64,000 nucleotides of DNA from Oscillospiraceae bacterium (GCA_015066105.1 SVOY01000007.1:56817-120816); one strand, 5' to 3'. Counted from the stretch's first letter, positions 1-8,498 are shown. Notes: generated by a model from the letters alone, not told the origin. A program made the numbers and translations.

Positions 1-2
1 CC

Positions 3-1241
3 ATACCCTCAAAGGTTATTCTCCCCATGCAGCAGCATATCGGTGCACCCTGCACCCCTACGGTCAAGGTGGGCGATATTGTTGCCGTAGGTCAGGTGGT
101 AGGCGACAGTCAGAGCTTTGTTTCGGCTCCCATTCACGCAACGGTATCGGGTAAGGTTACCGCCGTGGGCGATGTGCGCCTTGCAAACGGACTTATCACA
201 AAGGGTGTTACCATTGAAAGCGACGGCGAAATGAGACTGTATGAGGGCATTAAGCCTCCCGTTGTTACAAATAAGGCAGAGCTTGCAAGGGCTGTGCGCG
301 AATCGGGCCTCGTAGGTCTCGGCGGCGCAGGCTTCCCCTCACACGTAAAGCTCAATTTCCCCGACGATAAAAAGATTGACACGCTTATAATAAATGCGGC
401 AGAGTGTGAGCCTTATATCACCGTTGACTACCGCGAATGTGTTGAAAATGCAGAAAACGTGCTCAAGGGCTGTGAGCTTGTAAGCAACATCCTCGGCATT
501 TCAAACGTGGTTATTGCCATTGAGGATAACAAGCCCAAGGTGTTTGAAATTATGAAGGAAATCTGCGACCGTGATAACGACAAGGGCGACAAAATCAAGC
601 TTATGACTCTCGCCTCAAGGTATCCCCAGGGTGCAGAAAAAATGATGGTGCTTTCCGCAACGGGCAGAAAGGTGCCCCCCGGAAAATTACCTGCCGATGT
701 AGGCTGTATTGTTATGAACGTGGCTTCAATAGCCTTCATTGCAAGATATATCGAAACGGGTAAGCCCCTTGTTTCCCGTTCAATTACCGTTGACGGCGGC
801 GCAATAGCAGAGCCTAAAAACCTCCGCGTGCCCATCGGCACAAACATCGGTGATATTATTGACTACTGCGGCGGCTTCAAATCAGAGCCGAGAAAGCTTA
901 TTTCCGGCGGCCCTATGATGGGTCTTGCAATCTGCGGCACGGATGCCCCCATCTGTAAGCAGAATAACGCAATCCTTGCCTTTGACGACAGAAAGGACCT
1001 TATCAAAAAGGAAAGAGACTGTATCCGCTGCGGCAAGTGCGTTGATGTTTGCCCCATGAGCCTTATGCCCACGGTTATTGAGCGCGCCGCAAAAATCAAG
1101 GATGCGGAAAAGCTTGCTTCAATAGGTGTCAATGTTTGTATGGAGTGCGGCTCATGCGCATGGGCTTGCCCCTCGGGCAGACCCCTTGTTCAGTATATGA
1201 GACTTGCAAAGCAGGTTTTAAGAGAGGAGAGTGCAAAATAA
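3..1241 (+). CDS. rnfC: Rnf complex subunit C, 5' truncated by window edge
   Basis: RnfC is the peripheral NADH/FMN- and 4Fe-4S-binding subunit of the Rnf complex, which couples reduced ferredoxin oxidation to NAD+ reduction and ion export. The frame is open to the left edge: codons before the first ATG (27) read KVILP-MQQHIGAP, the usual RnfC N-terminal segment, so the true start lies outside the window. The C-terminal part carries two 4Fe-4S motifs, CIRCGKCVDVCP and CMECGSCAWACP. The SLBB/NADH-binding core (GLGGAGFPSHVKL) lies near residue 95. It is followed without a gap by rnfD, so this is the visible first gene of a six-gene operon. Family assignment is firm; only the N-terminus is missing. 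Confidence 0.96.
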   Translation: MPSKVILPMQQHIGAPCTPTVKVGDIVAVGQVVGDSQSFVSAPIHATVSGKVTAVGDVRLANGLITKGVTIESDGEMRLYEGIKPPVVTNKAELARAVRESGLVGLGGAGFPSHVKLNFPDDKKIDTLIINAAECEPYITVDYRECVENAENVLKGCELVSNILGISNVVIAIEDNKPKVFEIMKEICDRDNDKGDKIKLMTLASRYPQGAEKMMVLSATGRKVPPGKLPADVGCIVMNVASIAFIARYIETGKPLVSRSITVDGGAIAEPKNLRVPIGTNIGDIIDYCGGFKSEPRKLISGGPMMGLAICGTDAPICKQNNAILAFDDRKDLIKKERDCIRCGKCVDVCPMSLMPTVIERAAKIKDAEKLASIGVNVCMECGSCAWACPSGRPLVQYMRLAKQVLREESAK

Positions 1242-2234
1242 ATGGCTAAAAGATTAACCGTAAGTGCATCACCTCACGTGCGCTCAAAGGAAACCGCAAC
1301 AGGCATTATGCTTGATGTTATCATTGCTCTTTTACCCGCTCTTGTAATGAGCGTGGTATATTTCGGCCTTCGTGCCCTTGTGCTTACAATGACCTGTGTT
1401 GTTACCTCGGTTGCCGCAGAATTCTTAAGCAGAAAGGCAATGAAGAGAAGCAACACAATCGGTGACCTTTCAGCTGTTGTAACGGGTATTATCCTTGCCT
1501 TCAATCTTCCCGCAACCCTTCCTTTATGGATGGCAGTTATCGGCAGCATTTTTGCTATCGTGGTTGTTAAGCAGATGTTCGGCGGTATCGGCCAGAACTT
1601 TGTTAACCCCGCAATGACTGCAAGAATCGTTCTTATGGTGTCCTTCCCCACAGCAATGGCACAGTGGGTAGCACCCTTTACAGATACCTGGGCAGCAGAT
1701 GCCGTAACAACGGCTACTCCCATGGCATCCCTTGCAGCAGTCAGGGGCGGTGATCTTGCTATGGCAACAGGTCTTCCCTCTCTTGCCGATATGTTCCTCG
1801 GTAATCACGGCGGCTCAATGGGTGAGGTCTGCTCCGTAGCTCTTATCTGCGGCGGTGTTTACCTTCTTTTAAGAAGAGTTATATCACCTATTATTCCCTT
1901 TACCTTCATCGGTACGGTTGCAGTGTTTATGCTCCTTGCAGGCAAGGGTAACCTTGAGTTTGTTGCTTATGAGCTTCTCGGCGGCGGTCTTATGCTCGGT
2001 GCCTTCTTTATGGCAACTGACTATTCAACATCTCCCCTTAACAAAAAGGGTAAGCTTATTTTCGGTATCGGCTGCGGTCTTATCACCTCTGTAATAAGAA
2101 TCTTCGGCTCACTTCCCGAGGGTGTATCCTTCTCAATCATTCTTATGAACATCCTTGTTCCTCACATTGAAAATATGACAACACCTAAGCCCTTCGGTAC
2201 GGTCAAGGAGAAAAAGGAGGAGGCAAAGGCATGA
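1242..2234 (+). CDS. rnfD: Rnf complex subunit D
   Basis: RnfD is the polytopic membrane subunit of Rnf that carries a covalently linked FMN. The 330-aa product has about nine to ten hydrophobic segments. It contains the flavinylation-type motif TTATP near residues 156-160, where Thr159 matches the family's phosphoester-linked Thr. The ATG directly abuts the rnfC stop codon, and its ribosome site AGAGGAG lies inside rnfC. Its stop overlaps the rnfG start (ATGA), which indicates translational coupling. Covalent FMN attachment needs the flavin transferase ApbE, which is not in this window. Confidence 0.96.
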   Translation: MAKRLTVSASPHVRSKETATGIMLDVIIALLPALVMSVVYFGLRALVLTMTCVVTSVAAEFLSRKAMKRSNTIGDLSAVVTGIILAFNLPATLPLWMAVIGSIFAIVVVKQMFGGIGQNFVNPAMTARIVLMVSFPTAMAQWVAPFTDTWAADAVTTATPMASLAAVRGGDLAMATGLPSLADMFLGNHGGSMGEVCSVALICGGVYLLLRRVISPIIPFTFIGTVAVFMLLAGKGNLEFVAYELLGGGLMLGAFFMATDYSTSPLNKKGKLIFGIGCGLITSVIRIFGSLPEGVSFSIILMNILVPHIENMTTPKPFGTVKEKKEEAKA

Positions 2235-2803
2235 AAAAGATAAGTGTTAAAGATATTCTTGTGCCAACTGTGGCTCTTCTCGTTTTCTGCCTTGTGGCAA
2301 CTGCTCTTCTTGCAGGCACAAATATGATTACAAAGGACAAGATTGCACAGAATGCAGTTGAAACCGAAAAAGCAAGCCGCATGGTTGTTCTCCCTGAAGG
2401 TAAGGAATTCGGTGAGGTGAAAGCCCTTGACAGCGGCCTTACAGTTTGTGAGGCAAAAAATGCTGAGGGCAAAACCGCAGGCTATGTTTTCACCTCAGGA
2501 GCAAAGGGCTACGGAGGCACAGTGCTTGTAATGGTAGGCATTGATGCCGAGGGTACCGTAACAGGTATTGAAATTCTTTCCCACGCTGAAACTCCCGGTC
2601 TTGGTGCAAACGCCACAAAGGACAGCTTCAAGGAAAGATTTATCGGCAAAAGCGGTGAACTTACCGTTGACAAAAACTCAAACGACGGACAGAATGTTCA
2701 GGCAATTACTGCCGCAACAATCACATCAAAGGCAGTAACAAGCGCAGTTAATGCTGCTATTGCGGAATTTGAAAATATCAAGGGAGGTGCAGAAAATGGC
2801 TGA
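2231..2803 (+). CDS. rnfG: Rnf complex subunit G
   Basis: RnfG is the membrane-anchored, outward-facing flavoprotein subunit of Rnf. The 190-aa product has one N-terminal membrane helix (about residues 10-30) followed by an FMN-binding domain. The C-terminal motif TAATITS near residues 160-166 corresponds to the family's flavinylation site, with Thr163 as the expected acceptor. The start codon overlaps the rnfD stop by four bases. The last eight bases overlap the start of rnfE, typical of a tightly coupled rnf operon. Confidence 0.95.
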   Translation: MKKISVKDILVPTVALLVFCLVATALLAGTNMITKDKIAQNAVETEKASRMVVLPEGKEFGEVKALDSGLTVCEAKNAEGKTAGYVFTSGAKGYGGTVLVMVGIDAEGTVTGIEILSHAETPGLGANATKDSFKERFIGKSGELTVDKNSNDGQNVQAITAATITSKAVTSAVNAAIAEFENIKGGAENG

Positions 2804-3545
2804 AAAGAAAAATCTTGTTAAAGAGCTTACAAAGGGCTTTGTTGCAGAAAACCCCGTTCTCAGACTCGTTCTCGGTACCTGTCCCACCCTTGCTGTTACC
2901 ACATCGGTTTCAAGTGCAATCGGTATGGGCCTTGCAGCTATGATAGTTCTTGTATGCTCAAACGTTGTTATCTCAGCCCTTCGTAAGGTAATTCCCGACA
3001 AGGTGCGTATCCCCGCATATATCGTTATTATCGCATCCTTCGTTACAATTGTTCAGATGGTGGTAAAGGCCTTTGTTCCCGCTCTTGATGCGGCGCTCGG
3101 TGTTTATCTTCCCCTTATTGTTGTTAACTGCATTATCCTCGGCAGAGCTGAGGCTTATGCAAGCAAAAATCCCGTTCTTGCTTCTGCAATCGACGGTGTA
3201 GGTATGGGTATCGGCTTTACTGCCGCACTCTTCCTCATGGCTACAATCCGTGAGGTTTTCGGTGCAGGCACCTTTATGGTAGGTATCAAGGATTTGCTTT
3301 CCGTTTTCGGCGATGTTTCCTTCAACGGCTTCAGCGTACCCTTCCTTAACGAAAATCCCATGCTCGTATTCATTCTTCCTCCCGGCGGCTTCTTCGTTTA
3401 CGGTATTCTTATGGCTTGTGCAAATAAGCTTGCCGAAAGCAAAGGTAAGCCCAGAGCAGAGCTTCGTGGCTGTGAGGCCTGTCCCATGGCGCAGACCTGC
3501 TCACTCAACAAAAAAGAAAAAGAGGAGGTAGCAGCTAATGGCTAA
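2796..3545 (+). CDS. rnfE: Rnf complex subunit E
   Basis: RnfE is an integral membrane subunit related to RnfA and to NqrD/E. Together they form the ion-conducting core with an intramembrane iron-sulfur centre. The 249-aa product starts at MAEKKN, preceded by AGGGAGGTG; an upstream in-frame ATG at 2751 has no ribosome site and would lie inside rnfG. It has six hydrophobic segments with the conserved cysteine regions GTCPTLAV and NCIILGRAEAYA. The C-terminal tail is Cys-containing (GCEACPMAQTC), a spacing that could bind metal, although I do not know this to be a general family feature. Confidence 0.95.
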   Translation: MAEKKNLVKELTKGFVAENPVLRLVLGTCPTLAVTTSVSSAIGMGLAAMIVLVCSNVVISALRKVIPDKVRIPAYIVIIASFVTIVQMVVKAFVPALDAALGVYLPLIVVNCIILGRAEAYASKNPVLASAIDGVGMGIGFTAALFLMATIREVFGAGTFMVGIKDLLSVFGDVSFNGFSVPFLNENPMLVFILPPGGFFVYGILMACANKLAESKGKPRAELRGCEACPMAQTCSLNKKEKEEVAANG

Positions 3546-4131
3546 GGAATTTGCAGCAATATTTTTAACAGCTATTCTCACCCAGAACTTTGTTCTTGCA
3601 AAGTTCCTCGGTATCTGTCCCTTCCTCGGTGTTTCCAAAAAGCTCAATACCGCAGTAGGTATGAGTGCGGCGGTTATCTTCGTTATGGGTCTTGCAACAG
3701 CAGTTTGCTATCCCATCAACAAGTTCCTTCTTGAAAAAAACGGACTTGAATATCTGCAGACAATCGTATTTATTCTTGTTATTGCAGCTCTCGTTCAGCT
3801 TGTTGAAATCATTCTCAAAAAGTATATTCCCTCACTTTATAATGCACTCGGTATTTATCTTCCCCTTATTACAACAAACTGCGCCGTTCTCGGTGTTGTT
3901 ATCCTTAACATTGATGAGGGATACAATTTTGCACAGTCAATGTTCAACTCCATCGGTGCCGGCTTCGGTTTTATGCTTGCAATGGTAATGTTCGCAGGCG
4001 TAAGAAGCAGACTTGAATCCTGCGATATTCCCAAGTTTATGCAGGGTCTTCCCGTTACACTTGTAGCAGCTTCACTCGTTGCCGTATCCTTCCTCGGATT
4101 TACCGGCATTGTTGAAAACATTTTCGGTTAA
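3538..4131 (+). CDS. rnfA: Rnf complex subunit A
   Basis: RnfA is the membrane partner of RnfE. The 197-aa, six-helix product contains the two inverted Cys-bearing loops typical of the family (FLGICPFLGVSK and TTNCAVLGVV) that ligate the intramembrane iron-sulfur cluster. The start overlaps the end of rnfE by eight bases, with AGGAGGTAG as ribosome site. rnfB follows after 12 bases. The gene order C-D-G-E-A-B is the standard arrangement in Clostridia. Confidence 0.96.
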   Translation: MAKEFAAIFLTAILTQNFVLAKFLGICPFLGVSKKLNTAVGMSAAVIFVMGLATAVCYPINKFLLEKNGLEYLQTIVFILVIAALVQLVEIILKKYIPSLYNALGIYLPLITTNCAVLGVVILNIDEGYNFAQSMFNSIGAGFGFMLAMVMFAGVRSRLESCDIPKFMQGLPVTLVAASLVAVSFLGFTGIVENIFG

Positions 4132-4143
4132 GGGGGTAGCGTA

Positions 4144-4956
4144 ATGAATGAGATTTTAATTCCCGTAATTATTGTTGCGGCTATCGGTCTTATTGCAGGT
4201 CTCGGCCTTGCAATTGCTTCTGCAGTTTTTGCTGTTCCCGTTGACGAAAAGGCTGAAAAGGTTCGTGCGTGTCTTCCCGGTGCAAACTGCGGTGCCTGCG
4301 GCTATACAGGCTGTGACGGCTATGCCGATGCTCTTGCAAAGGGGCAGACAGAGGAATGTAACCTCTGTATTCCTGGCGGTAACGGTACTGCAAAGGAAAT
4401 TGCCGACATTATGGGCCTTGCGGCAGGCGAAATTGTGCCTTCCGTTGCGGCAGTTATGTGTCAGGGCAACTGTCAGAATGTTGAAGAAAAGCTTGAATAC
4501 AGCGGTGTACGCTCCTGTAAAATTGCAACACAGCTTTTCGGCGGCCCAAAAAACTGCGTTCACGGCTGTATCGGCTTCGGTGACTGCGTTGAGGTTTGTC
4601 CCTATGAGGCAATCTTTATCTGTGACGGTGTTGCACGTATCAATCCCGATAAGTGCCGTGCCTGCAAAATGTGCATAAAAACCTGCCCGAGAGGTCTTAT
4701 CGACCTTTTCCCACTTGACACCAAAAAGGCGGCAGTGCTTTGCAAAAATCACGATAAGGGCGCACAGACAAGAAAGCAGTGCAAGGCCGGCTGTATCGGC
4801 TGTATGAAGTGTATGAAGGCCTGCCCTGCAGAGGCGGTTACCGTTGAAAACTTCTGCGCTAAGGTGGATTACGATAAGTGTATCGGCTGCGGCAAGTGCC
4901 ATGAGGTTTGCCCCGTAGGCTGTATCGACCTTTATACCGTTAAAAAGCATTTCTGA
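4144..4956 (+). CDS. rnfB: Rnf complex subunit B, polyferredoxin
   Basis: RnfB is the ferredoxin-accepting subunit of the Rnf complex. The 270-aa product has an N-terminal membrane helix (about residues 5-28). A Cys-rich segment follows (CLPGANCGACGYTGCDGY) that binds a 4Fe-4S cluster. Then come four ferredoxin-type Cys groups, including CVHGCIGFGDCVEVCP, CRACKMCIKTCP and CIGCGKCHEVCP. It is the last gene of the operon: a terminator-like hairpin starts three bases after the stop. Low synonymous variety of Cys codons makes antisense frames look open here, but they are shadows. Confidence 0.96.
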   Translation: MNEILIPVIIVAAIGLIAGLGLAIASAVFAVPVDEKAEKVRACLPGANCGACGYTGCDGYADALAKGQTEECNLCIPGGNGTAKEIADIMGLAAGEIVPSVAAVMCQGNCQNVEEKLEYSGVRSCKIATQLFGGPKNCVHGCIGFGDCVEVCPYEAIFICDGVARINPDKCRACKMCIKTCPRGLIDLFPLDTKKAAVLCKNHDKGAQTRKQCKAGCIGCMKCMKACPAEAVTVENFCAKVDYDKCIGCGKCHEVCPVGCIDLYTVKKHF

Positions 4957-4958
4957 TT

Positions 4959-5003
4959 AAACAAAATCCGTCGGAATTTTCCCTTCCGTCGGATTTTTTG
5001 TTT
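4959..5003 (+). terminator. rnf operon terminator
   Basis: An imperfect inverted repeat starts three bases after rnfB. AATCCGTCGGAA pairs with TTCCGTCGGATT apart from one central mismatch. The stem extends with AAACAAAA against TTTTTTGTTT, ending in a T-rich run. This is the end of the rnf transcript by position. Confidence 0.75.
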
Positions 5004-5107
5004 GAGTAAAATTCTGATTTTACAGTGTTTGTTTTGATAAAAAGGCAGAACAAAGGCGAAAGGTCCCTGAAAATTAAAAATTGTTAGTCTTAAATGTTGA
5101 AAACTGC

Positions 5108-5136
5108 TTGACTTTTTCTGCTTTTTATTGTACCTT
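5108..5136 (+). promoter_or_regulatory. promoter of first tandem secreted protein
   Basis: TTGACT and TACCTT are separated by 17 bases. The start of transcription is expected near 5143, giving an ~85-nt leader before the ATG at 5228. The second tandem copy has the same arrangement at 6322-6350. Confidence 0.7.
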
Positions 5137-5142
5137 TATATG

Positions 5143-5227
5143 GTAAATGACTGCGTGCGGACTTTCCGGAGCGAGCCATTATTTTGAAATGCGTAAAACG
5201 CAAAATTTTGAAAGGGGTTACATAACC
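5143..5227 (+). promoter_or_regulatory. conserved 5' leader, copy 1
   Basis: From 5147 to the start codon this leader differs from that of the neighbouring copy (6361-6441) at only one base, although the genes themselves differ at many synonymous sites. It contains small inverted repeats: CGGA-CTT-TCCG, TGCG-TAAAA-CGCA, and GGTTACATAACC placed between the ribosome site and the ATG. The last could act as a translational hairpin or operator. I recognise no riboswitch consensus. The frame is open from an ATG at 5147, but that codon sits about four bases from the predicted transcript start, so translation from it is unlikely. Confidence 0.45.
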
Positions 5228-6166
5228 ATGAAACAGGAAACAAAAATTGTTGCCATTATCCTTGCTGCTCTTATCGTATTCCTCAGCGGCTTCGGTCTTG
5301 GCGCAACAAAGGGCATTAACATCAAAATTGAAGGTGCAGCTGTACAGACAGGCGGCCAGGCTGTAGCTCAGACAACAACAACAGCAGCTCCTCAGACTAC
5401 AACAACAGCAGCTCCCCAGACAACCACAACTGCAGCACCCCAGGGTGATACAACAACTGCAGCCCCCTCAGGTGACACAACCACAACAGCAGCTCCCGCA
5501 GACAACAGTGGCGTTAAGGTTCCCTCAGGCAACGCTGAAATCGCAGCAGCCTACAACAAGGCAGTTAACGATGCAAAGCACTACACAGGTAAGGTAACAC
5601 TTAAGAAGCACGACATCATCAACGTTGGTCTTGCTGACAACGCAGCTGCTTCAATCATCAATCCCGTTATCCAGAAGCTCACAGCAACAGAGCCCTATGA
5701 GTGGACATTTGAAAATGGTGCTGATGTTGCAGACCCCAACAGAAAGCTTGCAGATAAGATTATCCCCGGCGGCGGCAGAGATGCAGCACTCCAGGAGGCA
5801 GGTATCGTATCAGCTACAGCAACAGCAAATGCTGACGGCGGCTACACAATGGTTATCACTCTTGTTGCCGAGGATTCAAACTTCGACGGCACACAGAACA
5901 CATCAACTCCCACACATCACGAGAGCATTATGGATCCCCTTAACCTTGCTTCAATCGACCTCGGCGATGCTATCAAGATTACAAGCGCAGCTCTTCACTA
6001 TCCCGGTGCTACAATGACTGCCACGGTTGACGCTCAGGGCAGACTTGTTAAGCTTGAGCAGAAGCTTCCCATGGAGGGTACAGGTGAAGGTAAGGCCGCA
6101 GTTATCCCCGTTACACTTCAGCTTTCAGGCTCAATGGACGGTAACTACGAATTTATCTACGGTTAA
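5228..6166 (+). CDS. anchored secreted Thr-rich protein, copy 1
   Basis: The function is not recognised. The 312-aa product begins with a single hydrophobic segment (residues 7-27, VAIILAALIVFLSGFG) that serves as a signal anchor; there is no lipobox Cys and no sortase motif. Residues about 45-95 form a low-complexity linker of repeated AAPQTTTT units, a probable extracellular spacer. A ~210-residue domain follows that matches no family I know; its landmarks are KKHDIINVGLADN, IIPGGGRDAALQEAG and THHESIMDPLNL. The start ATG follows GAAAGGGG by ten bases. It is duplicated in tandem by the next gene, each copy having its own promoter and terminator, which suggests dosage or condition-specific expression rather than an operon. 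Confidence 0.85.
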   Translation: MKQETKIVAIILAALIVFLSGFGLGATKGINIKIEGAAVQTGGQAVAQTTTTAAPQTTTTAAPQTTTTAAPQGDTTTAAPSGDTTTTAAPADNSGVKVPSGNAEIAAAYNKAVNDAKHYTGKVTLKKHDIINVGLADNAAASIINPVIQKLTATEPYEWTFENGADVADPNRKLADKIIPGGGRDAALQEAGIVSATATANADGGYTMVITLVAEDSNFDGTQNTSTPTHHESIMDPLNLASIDLGDAIKITSAALHYPGATMTATVDAQGRLVKLEQKLPMEGTGEGKAAVIPVTLQLSGSMDGNYEFIYG

Positions 6167-6185
6167 TTTTCAGAATTTAATCTGC

Positions 6186-6218
6186 AAGGAGCTGTCTTTG
6201 TTGACAGCTCCTTTTTTG
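6186..6218 (+). terminator. terminator after copy 1
   Basis: AAGGAGCTGTC and GACAGCTCCTT form a perfect 11-bp stem with a six-base loop, followed by a run of T. This is a canonical intrinsic terminator. Confidence 0.92.
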
Positions 6219-6321
6219 TACAATCTTACTATTTTGCCGATTGATTTTTGTTCAAAAAGCAAAAGAACTCTGTAAAGTTGAAAAATTTAATAATTTGTAA
6301 CCCTAAAATAGCAAAAATTGC

Positions 6322-6350
6322 TTGACTTTTTCGGCGTTTTATTGTAACTT
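6322..6350 (+). promoter_or_regulatory. promoter of second tandem secreted protein
   Basis: TTGACT and TAACTT are separated by 17 bases, with the same GCTTGACTTTTT context as the promoter of copy 1. This shows the whole transcription unit was duplicated. Confidence 0.72.
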
Positions 6351-6441
6351 TATAGTGAAGATGACTACGTGCGGACTTTCCGGAGCGAGCCATTATTTTG
6401 AAATGCGTAAAACGCAAAATTTTGAAAGGGGTTACATAACC

Positions 6442-7383
6442 ATGAAACAAGAAACAAAAGTTGTTGCCATTATCCTTGCAGCTCTTATCGTATTCCTCAG
6501 CGGCTTCGGTCTTGGCGCAACAAAGGGCATTAACATCAAAGTTGAAGGCGCAGCTGTACAGACAGGCGGCGAAGTAGCACAGCCTGCTCCCCAGACAACC
6601 ACAACAGCAGCTCCTCAGACAACAACAACAGCAGCTCCCCAGACAACAACAACTGCAGCTCCCACTGGTGACACAACTACAGCAGCTCCTGCTGGTGACA
6701 CCACAACTGCAGCTCCCTCAGCAAACGGCCTTAAGGTTCCCTCAGGCAACGCTGAAATCGCAGCAGCTTACAACAAGGCAATCAACGATGCAAAGCACTA
6801 CACAGGTAAGGTTACACTCAAGAAGCATGACATCATCAATGTTGGTCTTGCTGATAATGCAGCATCATCAATCATCAACCCCGTTATTCAGAAGCTCACA
6901 AAGACTGAGCCTCAGGAAGAAACCTTTGACGGCGGTAAGGGTACAGCTGACAACACAAGAGAGCTTATCCGTTGGATCATCCCCGGCGGCGGCAGAGATG
7001 CAGCTCTTCAGGAGGCAGGTATTGCTTCAGCATCAGCAACAGCAAATGCTGACGGCGGCTACACAATGGTTATCACTCTTGTTTCTGAGGATTCAAACTT
7101 TGACGGCACACAGAACACATCAAATCCCACACATCATGAGAGCATTATGGATCCCCTTAACCTTGGTTCACTCGACCTCGGCGATGCTATCAAGATTACA
7201 AACGCAGCACTTCACTATCCCGGTGCAACAATGACTGCTACAGTTGACAGCCAGGGCAGACTTGTTAAGCTTGAGCAGAAGCTTCCTCTTGAGGGTACAG
7301 GTGAAGGTAAGGCAACAGTTATCCCCGTTTCACTTCAGCTTTCAGGCTCAATGGACGGTAACTACGAATTCATCTACGGTTAA
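6442..7383 (+). CDS. anchored secreted Thr-rich protein, copy 2
   Basis: Tandem paralogue of the preceding gene (313 aa). It has the same signal-anchor segment, a linker of AAPQTTTT repeats of slightly different composition, and the same ~210-residue unknown domain. The domain differs at a limited set of residues, clustered around the segment after NPVIQKLT, where copy 1 reads ATEPYEWTF and copy 2 TKTEPQEETF. Many third-codon positions differ while the leader is almost unchanged. The start ATG follows GAAAGGGG as in copy 1. Own promoter and terminator. The function is unknown; surface exposure is inferred from the anchor and linker. Confidence 0.85.
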   Translation: MKQETKVVAIILAALIVFLSGFGLGATKGINIKVEGAAVQTGGEVAQPAPQTTTTAAPQTTTTAAPQTTTTAAPTGDTTTAAPAGDTTTAAPSANGLKVPSGNAEIAAAYNKAINDAKHYTGKVTLKKHDIINVGLADNAASSIINPVIQKLTKTEPQEETFDGGKGTADNTRELIRWIIPGGGRDAALQEAGIASASATANADGGYTMVITLVSEDSNFDGTQNTSNPTHHESIMDPLNLGSLDLGDAIKITNAALHYPGATMTATVDSQGRLVKLEQKLPLEGTGEGKATVIPVSLQLSGSMDGNYEFIYG

Positions 7384-7404
7384 TTTTCAGATTCAAAAGC
7401 ATAT

Positions 7405-7432
7405 AAGGACTGCCCGCAGGCAGTCCTTTTTG
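7405..7432 (+). terminator. terminator after copy 2
   Basis: AAGGACTGCC and GGCAGTCCTT form a 10-bp stem with loop CGCA, followed by TTTTTG. A canonical intrinsic terminator separating the duplicated pair from the hydrolase. Confidence 0.93.
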
Positions 7433-7456
7433 TAATATTTTATTGGAGTGATTACT

Positions 7457-8416
7457 GTGAAAAAAACAGCTGCACTTTTAGGTGCTGCGGCTGCACTCGG
7501 CGGTGCGGCTTACGGAGCTTCGGATTTGCTTTTCAAGGCTCTTATTGCAAGAGAGGTGAAGGTGCCCAAATCGGTGTCAAAATTCATCACCGAAAAAGAG
7601 GAGGGTGCCGAAAATCCCCTTGAAGAAAAATATAAGGAATGTATGCAGTATATTGAGGACTACGGCCTTGAACGCCACGAAATGATAAGCGACAGGGGAC
7701 AGAAGCTGCGCGGCTATCTTATGAGGCCCGCAAAGCCCTCTGACGTATATGTTTTCGGCTCACACGGCTACCGCAGTGACGGCAAGGGCGAGTGGTGCTA
7801 TTTTGCAAAATTCTACGTTGAAGAAATGGGCTACAACTTCTTTTTTGTTGACCATCAGAGTCACGGCGAAAGCGAGGGTGAGTATATCGGCTTTGCCTCG
7901 CACGAGCACAAGGATGCCCTTAAGTGGCTTCGCTATATAAACGATACCTTCGGCAGTGATATAAAAATTATCCTTCACGGCATTTCTATGGGCAGTGCCA
8001 CGGTTATGCTTATGACAGGTAACGATGCCCTGCCGGAAAACGTAAAATTCACCGTTGCCGATTGCGGCTACACCTCTGCAATGGATGAGTTCAACTATAA
8101 AATCGAGTCTCTTAAGCTTCCCTTTAAGCCGCTTGTGCCTGTAATAAGTGCAATAAATCACAAAAAAGCAGGCTATGATTTTCAAAAGGATACCGATGCG
8201 CTTTCCGCAGTGAGGGCTGCACGTGTGCCTGTGCTTTTCATTCACGGAGACAAGGACCTTTTTGTGCCCACAAAAATGGTTTACGAGCTTTACGATGCCT
8301 GCACAAGCGAAAAGGAGCTGTTTATCGTTGAGGGCGCGGACCACGCAAAAAGCTATCACATTGACCCCAAGGGCTACGAGCAGAGGGTCAAGGCAATGGC
8401 GGAAAAGTATCTGTAA
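7457..8416 (+). CDS. alpha/beta hydrolase with N-terminal anchor
   Basis: A hydrolase of the alpha/beta fold, similar in layout to clostridial FrsA/BAAT-like peptidases or esterases; the substrate is unknown. The 319-aa product has a hydrophobic Ala/Gly-rich N-terminus (signal or anchor). It has an oxyanion-type GSHGYRSDGKG near residue 100, a nucleophile elbow GISMGSA, an Asp in HGDKDLFVP, and a His in GADHAKSYH. I chose the GTG at 7457 because GGAG (7445-7448) lies eight bases upstream; the GTG at 7448 overlaps that site. No close partner gene. It ends in the dispersed 3' module described at 8433. Confidence 0.85.
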   Translation: MKKTAALLGAAAALGGAAYGASDLLFKALIAREVKVPKSVSKFITEKEEGAENPLEEKYKECMQYIEDYGLERHEMISDRGQKLRGYLMRPAKPSDVYVFGSHGYRSDGKGEWCYFAKFYVEEMGYNFFFVDHQSHGESEGEYIGFASHEHKDALKWLRYINDTFGSDIKIILHGISMGSATVMLMTGNDALPENVKFTVADCGYTSAMDEFNYKIESLKLPFKPLVPVISAINHKKAGYDFQKDTDALSAVRAARVPVLFIHGDKDLFVPTKMVYELYDACTSEKELFIVEGADHAKSYHIDPKGYEQRVKAMAEKYL

Positions 8417-8432
8417 GAGGGGCTGCAAAAAA

Positions 8433-8447
8433 TGCAGACCGCATAAA
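8433..8447 (+). repeat. 3'-end motif TGCAGACCGCATAAA, copy 1
   Basis: The 15-bp motif TGCAGACCGCATAAA lies 17 bases after the hydrolase stop and 12 bases before a terminator hairpin. Identical copies occur at 18167 and 39067, always after a gene's stop on the same strand and before a terminator. Here it is preceded by GGCTGC plus an A-run, and at 39067 by GGCTGC as well. Confidence 0.8.
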
Positions 8448-8459
8448 CAAAATTAACAG

Positions 8460-8498
8460 AGGGTTTGTTTGGATTTTAAAATCCGGACAAACCCTTTT
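8460..8498 (+). terminator. terminator of the AAAGGGTTT family
   Basis: AGGGTTTGTTTGGATTTT pairs with AAAATCCGGACAAACCCT (one T.C mismatch region) and is followed by TTT. The tail AACATAAAAA recurs after the related hairpins at 18193 and 54467. Confidence 0.88.

Noticed and set aside
4156..4950. 264-aa open frame antisense to rnfB
   Set aside because: Explained by the codon bias of the Cys-rich rnfB; no ribosome site and no recognisable protein.
5147..5227. In-frame N-terminal extension from ATG 5147 (and the equivalent in copy 2)
   Set aside because: The ATG lies about four bases from the predicted transcript start, without a ribosome site, and the hydrophobic signal segment begins properly after ATG 5228.
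7760..8428. 222-aa open frame antisense to the alpha/beta hydrolase
   Set aside because: Shadow of a gene with a complete catalytic triad; no start signals.
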